Source of the DNA: CAJXZP01 sp049606935
Lineage (GTDB): Bacteria > Bacteroidota > Bacteroidia > Flavobacteriales_G > Salibacteraceae
Direction: 5' to 3'
DNA: 29,535 bases
Assembly (NCBI GenBank): GCA_049606935.1
Contig: JBMYWA010000022.1
Span: 1-29,535 of the forward strand
A program made the translations under genes and the position numbers. Positions 1 through 7,609 of the stretch are shown here, one piece after another; position 1 is the stretch's first letter; every line of letters begins with the position of its first letter. The notes beneath the pieces are model-generated. The model did no database searches, was not told the DNA's origin, and saw only the letters and a program-made list of their open reading frames with translations.

Positions 1-193
1 TAACATAACATTCTCCATGCTCATAAGGGTTTAGTGTACCTGGGTCAACATTGATGTAAGGATCGAATTTTTGAATGGTAACAGAATAACCTCTTGATTG
101 AAGTAATTTTCCTAATGATGCAGAAATAATTCCTTTTCCTAATGATGATGTTACGCCTCCCGTAACAAATATATATTTACACTTCCCCGGCAT
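1..193 (-). CDS. pyrG: CTP synthase, N-terminal part (cut by window edge)
   Basis: The first 64 codons of CTP synthase, which makes CTP from UTP, ATP and glutamine (last step of pyrimidine nucleotide synthesis) in the cytoplasm. Reading leftwards from the ATG at 193, the protein begins MPGKCKYIFVTGGV, then SSLGKGIISASLGKLL and FDPYINVDPGTLNPYEHGE. These are hallmark N-terminal motifs of the synthase domain: the P-loop-like GGVxSSLGKG and the DPYxNxDPGTM/L segment. The glutaminase half lies beyond the left edge, so completeness cannot be judged. The start is the only good ATG, and a TAnnTTTG-type -7 box lies about 40 bases upstream. The family call is near certain because these motifs are unique to PyrG. 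Confidence 0.96.
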   Translation of the reverse strand, partial: MPGKCKYIFVTGGVTSSLGKGIISASLGKLLQSRGYSVTIQKFDPYINVDPGTLNPYEHGECYV

Positions 194-230
194 GATACTC
201 GTCTTAAAACCTACGTTTATTTACGGGGCA

Positions 231-238
231 CAAAATTA
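231..238 (-). promoter_or_regulatory. Putative -7 box for pyrG
   Basis: On the minus strand these bases read TAATTTTG, a full match to the Bacteroidota -7 consensus TAnnTTTG, 37 bases before the pyrG ATG. No TTG is found 19-21 bases upstream, so the -33 box is poor and the call is tentative. Confidence 0.4.
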
Positions 239-331
239 ACATTAAAACCTGAATGGATGGAAGTAGCTTCCACTTAATTTGATGGCTTTTTTAAGGTTGT
301 TAACAGGTTTTTAGACCAAATGTTTGGGTAT

Positions 332-360
332 AAAAAAAGGAAGGGTTAACCCTTCCTTTT
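332..360 (-). terminator. Intrinsic terminator of the TonB receptor gene
   Basis: A perfect 26-base palindrome (335-360, half-site AAAAGGAAGGGTT) lies 17 bases beyond the receptor stop codon. Read on the minus strand it runs straight into seven Ts (338-332), the classic stem plus U-tract. The plus-strand side has only the four Ts of the stem, so it should act mainly on the receptor transcript and separate it from pyrG. Confidence 0.85.
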
Positions 361-376
361 CTAAAAATTATTTTAT

Positions 377-2692
377 TTAAAATTTCAAACTTGCTCCAAT
401 ACTTGGTAAGAATGGAAGTTGATTTACTCTAGTGTAAGTGTTTCTATCAAAGTAGAAAATATTTTCTCTATCCAATACATTGGTGATACCAAAATTTAAC
501 TCCAATTTAGTGTATTGGCTTAAAGTAAAAACCTTGGCTACATCTACATCTAATCTAGCATAATCAGGTAATCTTCCTTGATTTATTGGTGCAAAATCGG
601 TTCCTAAATTTCCATTTCCAGTAATAAAGTCTGTAGATAATCCATCCGTAAAGTCAAATTGCTCATAATACCCATTGATTTGAGTAAAAGGGAATCCTGA
701 ACCAAAGTTGTAACGTAAGTTGAATGTCCATGATTTATCGCTACCAAATTCATAGCTACCTACTAAGTTAACGTTATGTCTTCTATCAAACACAGGAGCA
801 TATTCTACAATTCCATCCCATCTACGGGTATATCCATAAGAATAAACCGCCCAGAAACTAAGTCCCTTATGACGATAACTTGCAGTAAAATCAATACCAT
901 ACGCATAACCATTTTCAATCAGGTAATCTTTTCGTAAGATTTCTGGTTTGTCTCTGTTGTCGGCATTATCTTCAAATATTTTATATCTATTAATGCCAAT
1001 TAACTGAAGGTAATCTTTATAGTATCCTTCTACATTAAAAGAGATTTTTTTGGTAACATCCCATTCTACCCCTACAATGTAGTGAATAGATTTTTGAAGA
1101 GAAGATTTAACATTTGTAACTTCTCCTGTTTTTTCAGTAAATGTGGAAGGAAGATTGTCTGGACTTGATAGGTATCCGTTAAATAGGTTTACCACTTCTT
1201 TGTCGGAATTAGAGCTAATTAAATTTTGAGAGTACAAGCCTCCAGCCGCTTTAAGTCTAACTTTTTTGCTGGCATTGTATTTTAACCCAATTCTTGGTTC
1301 TACACTAAATTCACTTAACGAAGAATAATAGATACCTCTAATGGATGGTTCTACAACCCATTTTCCTGCAACAATTTTATAATCAAAATATCCGGAGAAT
1401 TCGGTGCTATTTTTAATGTCTTCAATTTTCCTTCCAATGCTATTTTGATAATTGAAATCAGTTTTCATTCCAAGTATGTCAATCCCATATTTAATGGTGT
1501 TATCGCCTTTAAATTTGGTAAAATCTAATCCAACTTCAAAACCTCCAACTTCAGATGAACGCTTTCTATCGCCTTCAATTTGACTTACAAAATAGTTAGA
1601 GAATGAGAAATTTCCTTCTAGTAAAAGATCTGAGGAAGAAGGAACTAAAATAAAATTACTACCCGCACCGTATGTTTTCCAATCTAGAGTAGAAGAAGTG
1701 TAATCTACATTATCTGTAAAATTAAAACCAAATACATTGAATTTGGAACCGTTTGTTCCGTGAAAAGCAATTTTTCCGTAGGCATCTAGAAAGGAGTAAG
1801 GTAGACCATCTCCATCGTTTACATAAGAATAAATAGATTCACTAGTTTTATCTAGGTAAGATGTTTTAGCAGATAACACATAAGTGATAGAAGAACCACC
1901 TACCTCTGTTGGTTTTTTTATTGGTCCGTTTAGGGCAATTTTAGCACCAAAAGTACTAGCACCAATTTTACCCTCCATTCTGTTTCGGTTACCATCAATA
2001 GTACTAATATTCATTACCGAAGAAATAGCTCCTCCGTGTTCAGCGTTAAATCCACCAGTACTTACATCGGCATTTTTAATGATTTCTGTTTCAAAAACAG
2101 AGTATAAACCAATAGAGTGAAATGGATTATAAACATTCATCCCATCTAATTGAATTCTGTTTTGAACCGGAGAACCTCCTCTAATATATAATTGTCCGCC
2201 TTGGTCACCAGTGAATACTACCCCAGGTAAAACTTGCAAGTATTGTGCGATATCAGATTCGCCACCTACCGAAGGAAGTTTTTGAATATCCTTTACGGTC
2301 ACTTTCATACTTGAAACCTTTACTTCGGTTTTTTGTTCTTGTTGTTCTGCAGAGACCTCAAAGGCGTTAAGTTCTACAGAAACTTCTTTGATGACCAGTT
2401 TTATAGTAGATATTTTCCCTTTGGTAACTAGCACTTCCGATTTTGCGGTATCATAACCTAAAGCGGTACAAATAACGGTTTGCTTTCCAACAGGAGCATC
2501 TGTAATGGAGAAATAACCATTGTCATCGGTAGTGGCTCCAATGGTAGTACCTTGTACAATAACGTTGGTAAAAATAACAGGTTCACCAGATCCTCCGTCA
2601 TATACAAACCCCCGAATAGTACCGGTGTTTTGAGCCATGGCGGCAGTAGTGAAAAGTAGTGATAATAGTAAAAGCGTGAATTTTGTTTTCAT
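377..2692 (-). CDS. TonB-dependent outer-membrane receptor with carboxypeptidase-regulatory N-domain
   Basis: A 771-residue outer-membrane active transporter. A signal peptide (MKTKFTLLLL... ending AMA-Q near residue 20) is followed by a carboxypeptidase D regulatory-like beta-sandwich (about 24-105, GTIRGFVYDGGSGEPVIFTN). Then come a plug domain (about 125-235, with LYIRGGSPVQNRIQLDG and NPFHSIGLYSVF) and a 22-strand-type barrel ending in a C-terminal Phe. The length and the absence of a SusD partner argue against a SusC glycan importer. It resembles FecA/CirA-like receptors of Bacteroidota, whose ligand (siderophore, cobalamin, peptide) cannot be told from sequence. The start was placed at the ATG at 2692, not an in-frame TTG at 2707, because the promoter -7 box at 2715-2722 leaves room only for the ATG and the signal peptide then starts cleanly. 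It appears monocistronic, with its own promoter, candidate operator and terminator. Confidence 0.9.
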   Translation of the reverse strand: MKTKFTLLLLSLLFTTAAMAQNTGTIRGFVYDGGSGEPVIFTNVIVQGTTIGATTDDNGYFSITDAPVGKQTVICTALGYDTAKSEVLVTKGKISTIKLVIKEVSVELNAFEVSAEQQEQKTEVKVSSMKVTVKDIQKLPSVGGESDIAQYLQVLPGVVFTGDQGGQLYIRGGSPVQNRIQLDGMNVYNPFHSIGLYSVFETEIIKNADVSTGGFNAEHGGAISSVMNISTIDGNRNRMEGKIGASTFGAKIALNGPIKKPTEVGGSSITYVLSAKTSYLDKTSESIYSYVNDGDGLPYSFLDAYGKIAFHGTNGSKFNVFGFNFTDNVDYTSSTLDWKTYGAGSNFILVPSSSDLLLEGNFSFSNYFVSQIEGDRKRSSEVGGFEVGLDFTKFKGDNTIKYGIDILGMKTDFNYQNSIGRKIEDIKNSTEFSGYFDYKIVAGKWVVEPSIRGIYYSSLSEFSVEPRIGLKYNASKKVRLKAAGGLYSQNLISSNSDKEVVNLFNGYLSSPDNLPSTFTEKTGEVTNVKSSLQKSIHYIVGVEWDVTKKISFNVEGYYKDYLQLIGINRYKIFEDNADNRDKPEILRKDYLIENGYAYGIDFTASYRHKGLSFWAVYSYGYTRRWDGIVEYAPVFDRRHNVNLVGSYEFGSDKSWTFNLRYNFGSGFPFTQINGYYEQFDFTDGLSTDFITGNGNLGTDFAPINQGRLPDYARLDVDVAKVFTLSQYTKLELNFGITNVLDRENIFYFDRNTYTRVNQLPFLPSIGASLKF

Positions 2693-2714
2693 ATTGATTT
2701 TGCTCAAGGTATCG

Positions 2715-2744
2715 CAAATATACCTTTTTAAAGGTATCGTACAA
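2715..2744 (-). promoter_or_regulatory. Promoter of the TonB receptor gene
   Basis: On the minus strand a TTG (2744-2742), 19 bases and TATATTTG (2722-2715) match the Bacteroidota primary sigma-factor consensus with ideal spacing. Transcription should begin a few bases beyond 2715, giving a very short leader before the ATG at 2692. Confidence 0.8.
2720..2737. promoter_or_regulatory. Candidate operator: palindrome inside the receptor promoter
   Basis: ATACCTTT, two bases, AAAGGTAT form a perfect 8-bp inverted repeat lying between the -33 and -7 boxes. A further half-site AAGGTATCG at 2706-2714, near the transcription start, repeats the bases at 2731-2739 exactly. A repressor dimer bound here would block RNA polymerase. 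The identity of the regulator is unknown. Confidence 0.5.
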
Positions 2745-2814
2745 TTAATAAATTAGTGTAGGTAATTTGGGGTATAAACGTGAATATTTAGGAATAGTTG
2801 GGCGTATATTTTTT

Positions 2815-3816
2815 TTAATTTAGAAGTTTAAAAATCAATTCTTTAAGTAGTTCTCCTGGAGGAGTAGTTGGTGCGTTTACACCTTTAGATTTTAAGTCGT
2901 ATTCTCTAATGAGTTCAATGGCCTTTACAGCTCCACCAGCGGTGTGGTTGGATTTTGCAGTGAAGTATTCGTCTACAAAATATGGATTTACCCCAATCAT
3001 TCTAGCCAAGTCTTGTTTAGATGCTTTGGGGCTAAAATACATCAATACCAAATTGGAGAAATACCTACCTAATAGACTAAAAGTAACAATGTTGGGATGT
3101 TCTTTTTGATGATCTGCAAAGTATAAAGCTATCTGCATAGCCTTGGTCATGTTTCGTTCTCCTATAGCGCGCTGGAGTTCAAAGGTGTTAAAGTCTTTAT
3201 TTATTCCAATAACTTCACTAATGGTGTGGTCTTCAATTAATTCGCCTTCTGGTACATTAATAAAAAGCTTCTCTATTTCATTGGAAGCCAAGGAAAGATT
3301 TGTTCCAATGTATTCGCTGATAAGGAGGGTGGCTTTTGGAGTGATTTTTCTTTTATTTTGATGTACATAATCCTCCACCCATTTTTGCATTTGGTTCTCG
3401 TAAATGGCTTTGGATTCAAATACAAGTCCGTTCTTTTTTATTTGTTTGAATACTTTCTTTCTGCCATCTGGTTTTTTGTATTTAAAAGCAAGTACAAGAA
3501 TAGTTGATTCTACAGGGTAGGACATGTAGTCTTCCAACTCGTCTATGCGCTTTAAATCTTGTGCCTCTTTAATTATGACCACTTGTTTTTCGGCCATCAT
3601 GGGGTAGCGCTTAGCAGTTTCTATTACTGCTCGTACATCAGCATCTCTACCATAAAAGGTAGTTTGGTTAAAACCTTTTTCCGCTTCCGATAGTACGTTG
3701 TCGCTAATGTAATCCGTGATTTTATCAATAAAAAATGCTTCGTTACCATGAAGCAAATACACCGGTTTGTATTGCTTTTTTTGTAACTGTGATATGATTT
3801 CTGGATACGAAGACAT
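2815..3816 (-). CDS. holA: DNA polymerase III subunit delta
   Basis: The delta subunit of the clamp loader, which opens the beta sliding clamp so it can be placed on primed DNA during replication. The 333-residue protein opens with the family's PVYLLHGNEAFFIDKI (degenerate ATPase-fold P-loop region) and has the central QVVIIKEAQDL strand. It ends with the typical C-terminal collar region (FSLLGRYFSNLVLMYFSPKA). The length is normal for the family. I chose the ATG at 3816 over an in-frame TTG at 3822. The -7 box at 3836-3843 would give a leader of about a dozen bases. It is divergent from the HsdR-N-like gene, an arrangement I recall as common in Bacteroidota. No terminator is seen between it and the receptor promoter. 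Confidence 0.93.
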   Translation of the reverse strand: MSSYPEIISQLQKKQYKPVYLLHGNEAFFIDKITDYISDNVLSEAEKGFNQTTFYGRDADVRAVIETAKRYPMMAEKQVVIIKEAQDLKRIDELEDYMSYPVESTILVLAFKYKKPDGRKKVFKQIKKNGLVFESKAIYENQMQKWVEDYVHQNKRKITPKATLLISEYIGTNLSLASNEIEKLFINVPEGELIEDHTISEVIGINKDFNTFELQRAIGERNMTKAMQIALYFADHQKEHPNIVTFSLLGRYFSNLVLMYFSPKASKQDLARMIGVNPYFVDEYFTAKSNHTAGGAVKAIELIREYDLKSKGVNAPTTPPGELLKELIFKLLN

Positions 3817-3835
3817 GTTCAATTTTTTCGAAGTC

Positions 3836-3843
3836 CAAAAATA
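3836..3843 (-). promoter_or_regulatory. Putative -7 box for holA
   Basis: On the minus strand these bases read TATTTTTG, matching TAnnTTTG, about 20 bases before the holA ATG. The -33 position has no TTG, so this may be a weak promoter. It lies back to back with the plus-strand promoter at 3869-3900. Confidence 0.4.
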
Positions 3844-3868
3844 GAAATGCGATTGATTAAATTGTGTA

Positions 3869-3900
3869 TTGTGGAAAACTAAAAATAGCCATTACATTTG
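3869..3900 (+). promoter_or_regulatory. Promoter of the HsdR-N-like / subtilase operon
   Basis: TTG (3869-3871), 21 bases and TACATTTG (3893-3900) fit the Bacteroidota consensus. The next ATG starts only six bases later at 3906, so the transcript is predicted to be leaderless or nearly so. The box also rules out the longer reading frame that would start upstream at 3864. Confidence 0.7.
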
Positions 3901-3905
3901 CTTCA

Positions 3906-4358
3906 ATGTCAGAAGTGAAAGAACAAGGCGGTTTTAAATTTAAAACCAACGATGAAGGTCGAATGATGATCTTTGACGAAGTAAGAAATAAGTTTTTGGT
4001 AAATACCCCAGAAGAGTGGGTGCGTCAGAATACCGTGAAGTACTTTAGAGAGGAATTGGGTTTTCCAAATAGTTTAATAGCTCTTGAAAAAGCATTCCAA
4101 CTTCACAGGCGAATAAAACGTACTGATATAGTGGTGCATGATAACAATGGGGATGCACAAATTTTGGTAGAATGTAAACGCCCAAGTATTAAAATTACGC
4201 AGTCTACATTTGATCAGGCTTTTCGATACAATATGGTGTTAAAAATTCCGTATGTAGTTATTACCAATGGCGAGGAGATTTATTGTTGCCATGTAGAAGG
4301 TGAAAAAGTGACATTTATTAAGGATATTCCTACTTATCAAGAATTAAAGAATGATTAA
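3906..4358 (+). CDS. HsdR N-terminal-domain-like protein (PD-(D/E)XK fold, orphan)
   Basis: A 150-residue protein made up almost wholly of a type I restriction enzyme R-subunit N-terminal-like domain (HSDR_N family). The nuclease-fold signature is visible: D74 in RRIKRTDIVV and E89-C90-K91 in QILVECKRP, then the QAFRYNMVLKIPYVVITNG helix-strand typical of the fold. There is no helicase domain, and no HsdM or HsdS nearby, so it is not a restriction system. Homologues next to holA are, as I recall, widespread in Bacteroidota as a conserved gene of unknown function, possibly a nuclease in DNA maintenance (inference). The start at 3906 is set by the promoter ending at 3900. The stop overlaps the next gene by 8 bases, implying translational coupling. 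Confidence 0.82.
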   Translation: MSEVKEQGGFKFKTNDEGRMMIFDEVRNKFLVNTPEEWVRQNTVKYFREELGFPNSLIALEKAFQLHRRIKRTDIVVHDNNGDAQILVECKRPSIKITQSTFDQAFRYNMVLKIPYVVITNGEEIYCCHVEGEKVTFIKDIPTYQELKND

Positions 4359-7110
4359 AAAAGCGATATTAATTATTGGGTTGTTGGTGTTTGGCGTAGT
4401 TGGCTTTGGTCAAGCTCTTGTTAATAAGAAAGCAAGTTTTGAACCCAATGTAATTATTGCTAAACTTACCCCGCAAAACGCAACTTACTTCGAATCTGTA
4501 GACTTAAGAGGTTTCCAAATTGATAGGGTAAACCAAATGTTTCCTAATCATAGAATAGAAGGAAAATTAGCAAACGGTCAAGTGGATTTATCGCTTATTT
4601 ATAGATTAAATCTAAAAGATGGCGGTGATGTAGAGTTAGTGATACAGGAATTAACTAACCTGGATGTTTTTGAATATGTAGAGCGACTAATCATTAATGA
4701 AATAGCATTTACACCTAACGACCCCTCCATAAATAATCAAAATTACCTAAACCAAATTAACGCCTATTCCGGATGGGATGTCTCCAAAGGGAATACCAAT
4801 ATTAAAGTGGGTATTGTAGATTCAGGTACCGATCTGGATCACCCTGATTTACAAAGCGAAATGTATTTAAATACGGCTGATCCCATAAATGGAGTAGATG
4901 ATGATAATGATGGGTTTATTGATAATTACCACGGTTGGGATTTTTACGAAGGAGACAACAATCCACAAATTGGCGACAATGCCCACGGTATTCATGTGGC
5001 AGGAATAGCAGCCGCTGCAACCGATAATAACGAGGGAGTGGCTTCGGTAGGATTTAATTCTCAATTTTTAGCAATAAGAGCCGGAAATGGAGTAGCCATA
5101 ACCCACGGATATCAAGGGGTAATTTATGCGGCCGATATGGGGTGTGATGTAATTAACTGCTCATGGGGAAGTTTTGGCTTTACTTCCTTTGGCCAAGATG
5201 CGGTAAATTATGCCACGTTTAATAAAGATGCGTTAGTTGTTGCGGCAGCTGGAAATAGCGGGCAAGAAAGAAATTACTACCCTGCAGCATATGAAAGTGT
5301 TTTAGGAGTGTTGTCTGTAAATGATGCTGACGCTAAATCTTCCTTTTCAAATTATGGAAACTGGGTAGGAATTTCTGCTCCTGGAGAAAATATTTATTCA
5401 TGTGTAGATGATGGTTTGTATAACTATAATACGGGTACATCAATGGCAGCACCAGTGGTTGCAGGTGCAGCCGCTTTGTTGAAATCAGTTTTTCCACAAC
5501 TCTCGGCCAAGCAATTAGCAGAGCGTTTAAAAACCACAAGTACCGATGTAAGTGCTATCAATTTAGGACTGGACCATAAAATGGGCCAGGGTAGACTAGA
5601 TGTAAATGCTGCGGTGTCGGGTAATATTACAGAGGCGTCTATTGTTTTTGAAAACAAAGTTATTTCAAATAAAAATGATGATGTTTTTAAAGCGGGTGAT
5701 AGTTTGTTTATTTCAGGAACATTTACTAATTATTTAGCTACATCTAATAACGCAACGGCTACAATTTTCTCCAATTCCCCTTACATTTCAATTAATAAAG
5801 ATGTTGAAAATTTAGGCGTAGTTGCTAGTTTGGTTCAACTAGATAATTTTAACCAGCCATTTTCATTTAAAATTGATGTATCAACACCTATTAATACTAT
5901 GGTGACTTTTGAATTGACTATTACCGATGGCGTGTTTTCTAATACACAACTTATTGATGTTTTAGTTAATGTAGACTACCTAAATATTGCGATAAACGAT
6001 TTAGCAACAACGCTTAGCTCAAAAGGGATGTTTGGGTATAACGCCCGAAATCAAATTCAAGGTTTAGGGGTTCAATTTCAAGGTGGCTCCTCTCAATTGT
6101 TTGAGGGTGGTTTAATGATTGGTACCGATAACAATAATTTTATTCGGGTAATGGATCGAGTAAGGAGTACATCCAATAACTGGGATAATGACTTTGGCGT
6201 AGTGGATAATGTGAAGGAAATAATACCCTCGCAATTTGGACACTATCAGGTGGAAGGATTGTTTAATGATTCATTGGCGTCTGGAGATATGATTGGAATT
6301 GACGTGTTTCAACGCGGATTTGCAAGTACTGATTTGGGTCATGAGAAATATATTGTTTTAGAATATCATGTAATTAATACTGGATCTGATTCTATTCAAA
6401 ATATCAATATTGGATTATTTGCTGATTTTGATATCGCAGATTATTCTAAAAATGCCACCTATACCGATTTAACAAAAGTATGTACGTATACGATTAGCAC
6501 TGAGCCAGGTTCGCCATTGTATGGTGTGCAACTATTAACTCCTGGTGCTTTTAGAAGTTATGCAATGGATAATTTACCTGGAGGAGCTGGTGGAGTAAAT
6601 ATAAATGATGGGTTTTCTACTTCGGAAAAATACACAACACTAACCAGTAATAGATATGGAGCTGGATTTACAGATGTTTCGGGTAATGATGTTATTCAAG
6701 TAACTAGTTCGGCAAATATTAATCTGGCCTCGGGAGATACCGCAATTGTAGCTTTTGCTTTGTTGGCTGCTGAGTCTAAATTGCTATTAGATCAAGTGGC
6801 TGACTCCGCTTACTATAGGTATAACGGGAACCTACCTAATAGTGTGAGTGAATTGAAGGATATTAGCAATAAAGTAGCGATGTACCCAAACCCAACCAGT
6901 AATAAGGTAACCGTTGCTTTAGATGATTTGAATAATGCTCATGGCTGGCATATATCTATGTTTGATGTAACCGGAAAAATGGTATATCAAAGGTTGAACA
7001 TTCAAGAAAACAAGATTCTACTTGATCTGAGTATATTAAAACCCGGGCTCTATTTTGTTGATATTCAAACTAGTTTTGGCTCTTCTAAAAGGAAGTTGAT
7101 TAAAAAATAA
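4351..7110 (+). CDS. Secreted subtilisin-like serine protease (S8) with T9SS type A sorting domain
   Basis: A 919-residue exported protease. A signal peptide (residues 1-21, MIKKAILIIGLLVFGVVGFG) is followed by a propeptide-like region (about 25-120) and the S8 catalytic domain (about 125-415). The catalytic triad is intact: D157 (GIVDSGTD), H212 (HGIHVAG) and S364 (GTSMAAP), with oxyanion N302 (AAAGNSG). An Asp/Asn-rich stretch (183-192, DDDNDGFIDN) between Asp and His probably binds Ca2+. After about 430 residues of beta-rich domains, the C-terminus (about 843-919) carries YPNPTSNKV, MFDVTGKMV and LKPGLYFVDI, the T9SS type A sorting domain. The protein therefore crosses the inner membrane by Sec and the outer membrane by the type IX system. 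The gene starts inside the end of the HsdR-N-like gene. No terminator is visible after it. Confidence 0.93.
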   Translation: MIKKAILIIGLLVFGVVGFGQALVNKKASFEPNVIIAKLTPQNATYFESVDLRGFQIDRVNQMFPNHRIEGKLANGQVDLSLIYRLNLKDGGDVELVIQELTNLDVFEYVERLIINEIAFTPNDPSINNQNYLNQINAYSGWDVSKGNTNIKVGIVDSGTDLDHPDLQSEMYLNTADPINGVDDDNDGFIDNYHGWDFYEGDNNPQIGDNAHGIHVAGIAAAATDNNEGVASVGFNSQFLAIRAGNGVAITHGYQGVIYAADMGCDVINCSWGSFGFTSFGQDAVNYATFNKDALVVAAAGNSGQERNYYPAAYESVLGVLSVNDADAKSSFSNYGNWVGISAPGENIYSCVDDGLYNYNTGTSMAAPVVAGAAALLKSVFPQLSAKQLAERLKTTSTDVSAINLGLDHKMGQGRLDVNAAVSGNITEASIVFENKVISNKNDDVFKAGDSLFISGTFTNYLATSNNATATIFSNSPYISINKDVENLGVVASLVQLDNFNQPFSFKIDVSTPINTMVTFELTITDGVFSNTQLIDVLVNVDYLNIAINDLATTLSSKGMFGYNARNQIQGLGVQFQGGSSQLFEGGLMIGTDNNNFIRVMDRVRSTSNNWDNDFGVVDNVKEIIPSQFGHYQVEGLFNDSLASGDMIGIDVFQRGFASTDLGHEKYIVLEYHVINTGSDSIQNINIGLFADFDIADYSKNATYTDLTKVCTYTISTEPGSPLYGVQLLTPGAFRSYAMDNLPGGAGGVNINDGFSTSEKYTTLTSNRYGAGFTDVSGNDVIQVTSSANINLASGDTAIVAFALLAAESKLLLDQVADSAYYRYNGNLPNSVSELKDISNKVAMYPNPTSNKVTVALDDLNNAHGWHISMFDVTGKMVYQRLNIQENKILLDLSILKPGLYFVDIQTSFGSSKRKLIKK

Positions 7111-7169
7111 CGGTACACTATGCAGAATTACAATTGAATGGTAATATTTGCAGCAAATTCAAAATAACA

Positions 7170-7607
7170 ATGGGATTACAAGAAATTTTATCTATTTCAG
7201 GAAAAGGTGGACTATTTAAATTGGTAGGAACCATGAAAAATGGTGTTATTGTAGAGTCGTTAATCGATGGCAAAAAAACACCTGCTCATGCGCACAATAG
7301 AATAAGCGCTCTTTCAGATATTAGTATTTACGGTGATGATGGTGAAAAGCCTTTGGCAGAAATAATGAAAGCCATCGTTATTAAATTCAATGCTGAACCA
7401 ATTGCCTTTAAAAAATGGAGTGGTGCAGAATTGAAATCAGAATTTATGGAAATATTTCCAGGTTACGATGAGGATAGAGTATATGTATCCGACATTAAAA
7501 AAGTATACCAGTGGACCAATCTCTTGTTGGATAAAAAGGTGATTGATTTAGATTGGGCAAATGCCAAGGAAGAAACCGAGGCGGCAAAAGAAGAATCAGC
7601 AGAGTAA
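7170..7607 (+). CDS. DUF5606 family protein, function unknown
   Basis: A 145-residue cytoplasmic protein of a Bacteroidota-specific family. The conserved head MGLQEILSISGKGGLFKLV, then VIVESLIDGKKTPAHAHNR and LSDISIYGDDGEKPL, match what I recall of DUF5606. The N-terminal half looks like a small beta barrel. The C-terminal half is helical (SGAELKSEFMEIFPGYDEDRVY) and ends in an acidic Glu/Ala tail (NAKEETEAAKEESAE). The ATG at 7170 is preferred over an upstream in-frame ATG at 7134 because the family begins here and a near-consensus -7 box (AATATTTG, 7143-7150, one mismatch) lies between the two. No signal peptide or catalytic motif is seen. It converges with the DCC gene, the stops being two bases apart. 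Confidence 0.8.
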   Translation: MGLQEILSISGKGGLFKLVGTMKNGVIVESLIDGKKTPAHAHNRISALSDISIYGDDGEKPLAEIMKAIVIKFNAEPIAFKKWSGAELKSEFMEIFPGYDEDRVYVSDIKKVYQWTNLLLDKKVIDLDWANAKEETEAAKEESAE

Positions 7608-7609
7608 TT

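Noticed and set aside
377..2692. SusC of a polysaccharide utilisation locus
   Set aside because: Too short (771 residues), no SusD partner and no glycoside hydrolases nearby.
3906..4358. Type I restriction-modification system
   Set aside because: Only an HsdR N-terminal-like domain is present; there is no helicase motor, HsdM or HsdS.
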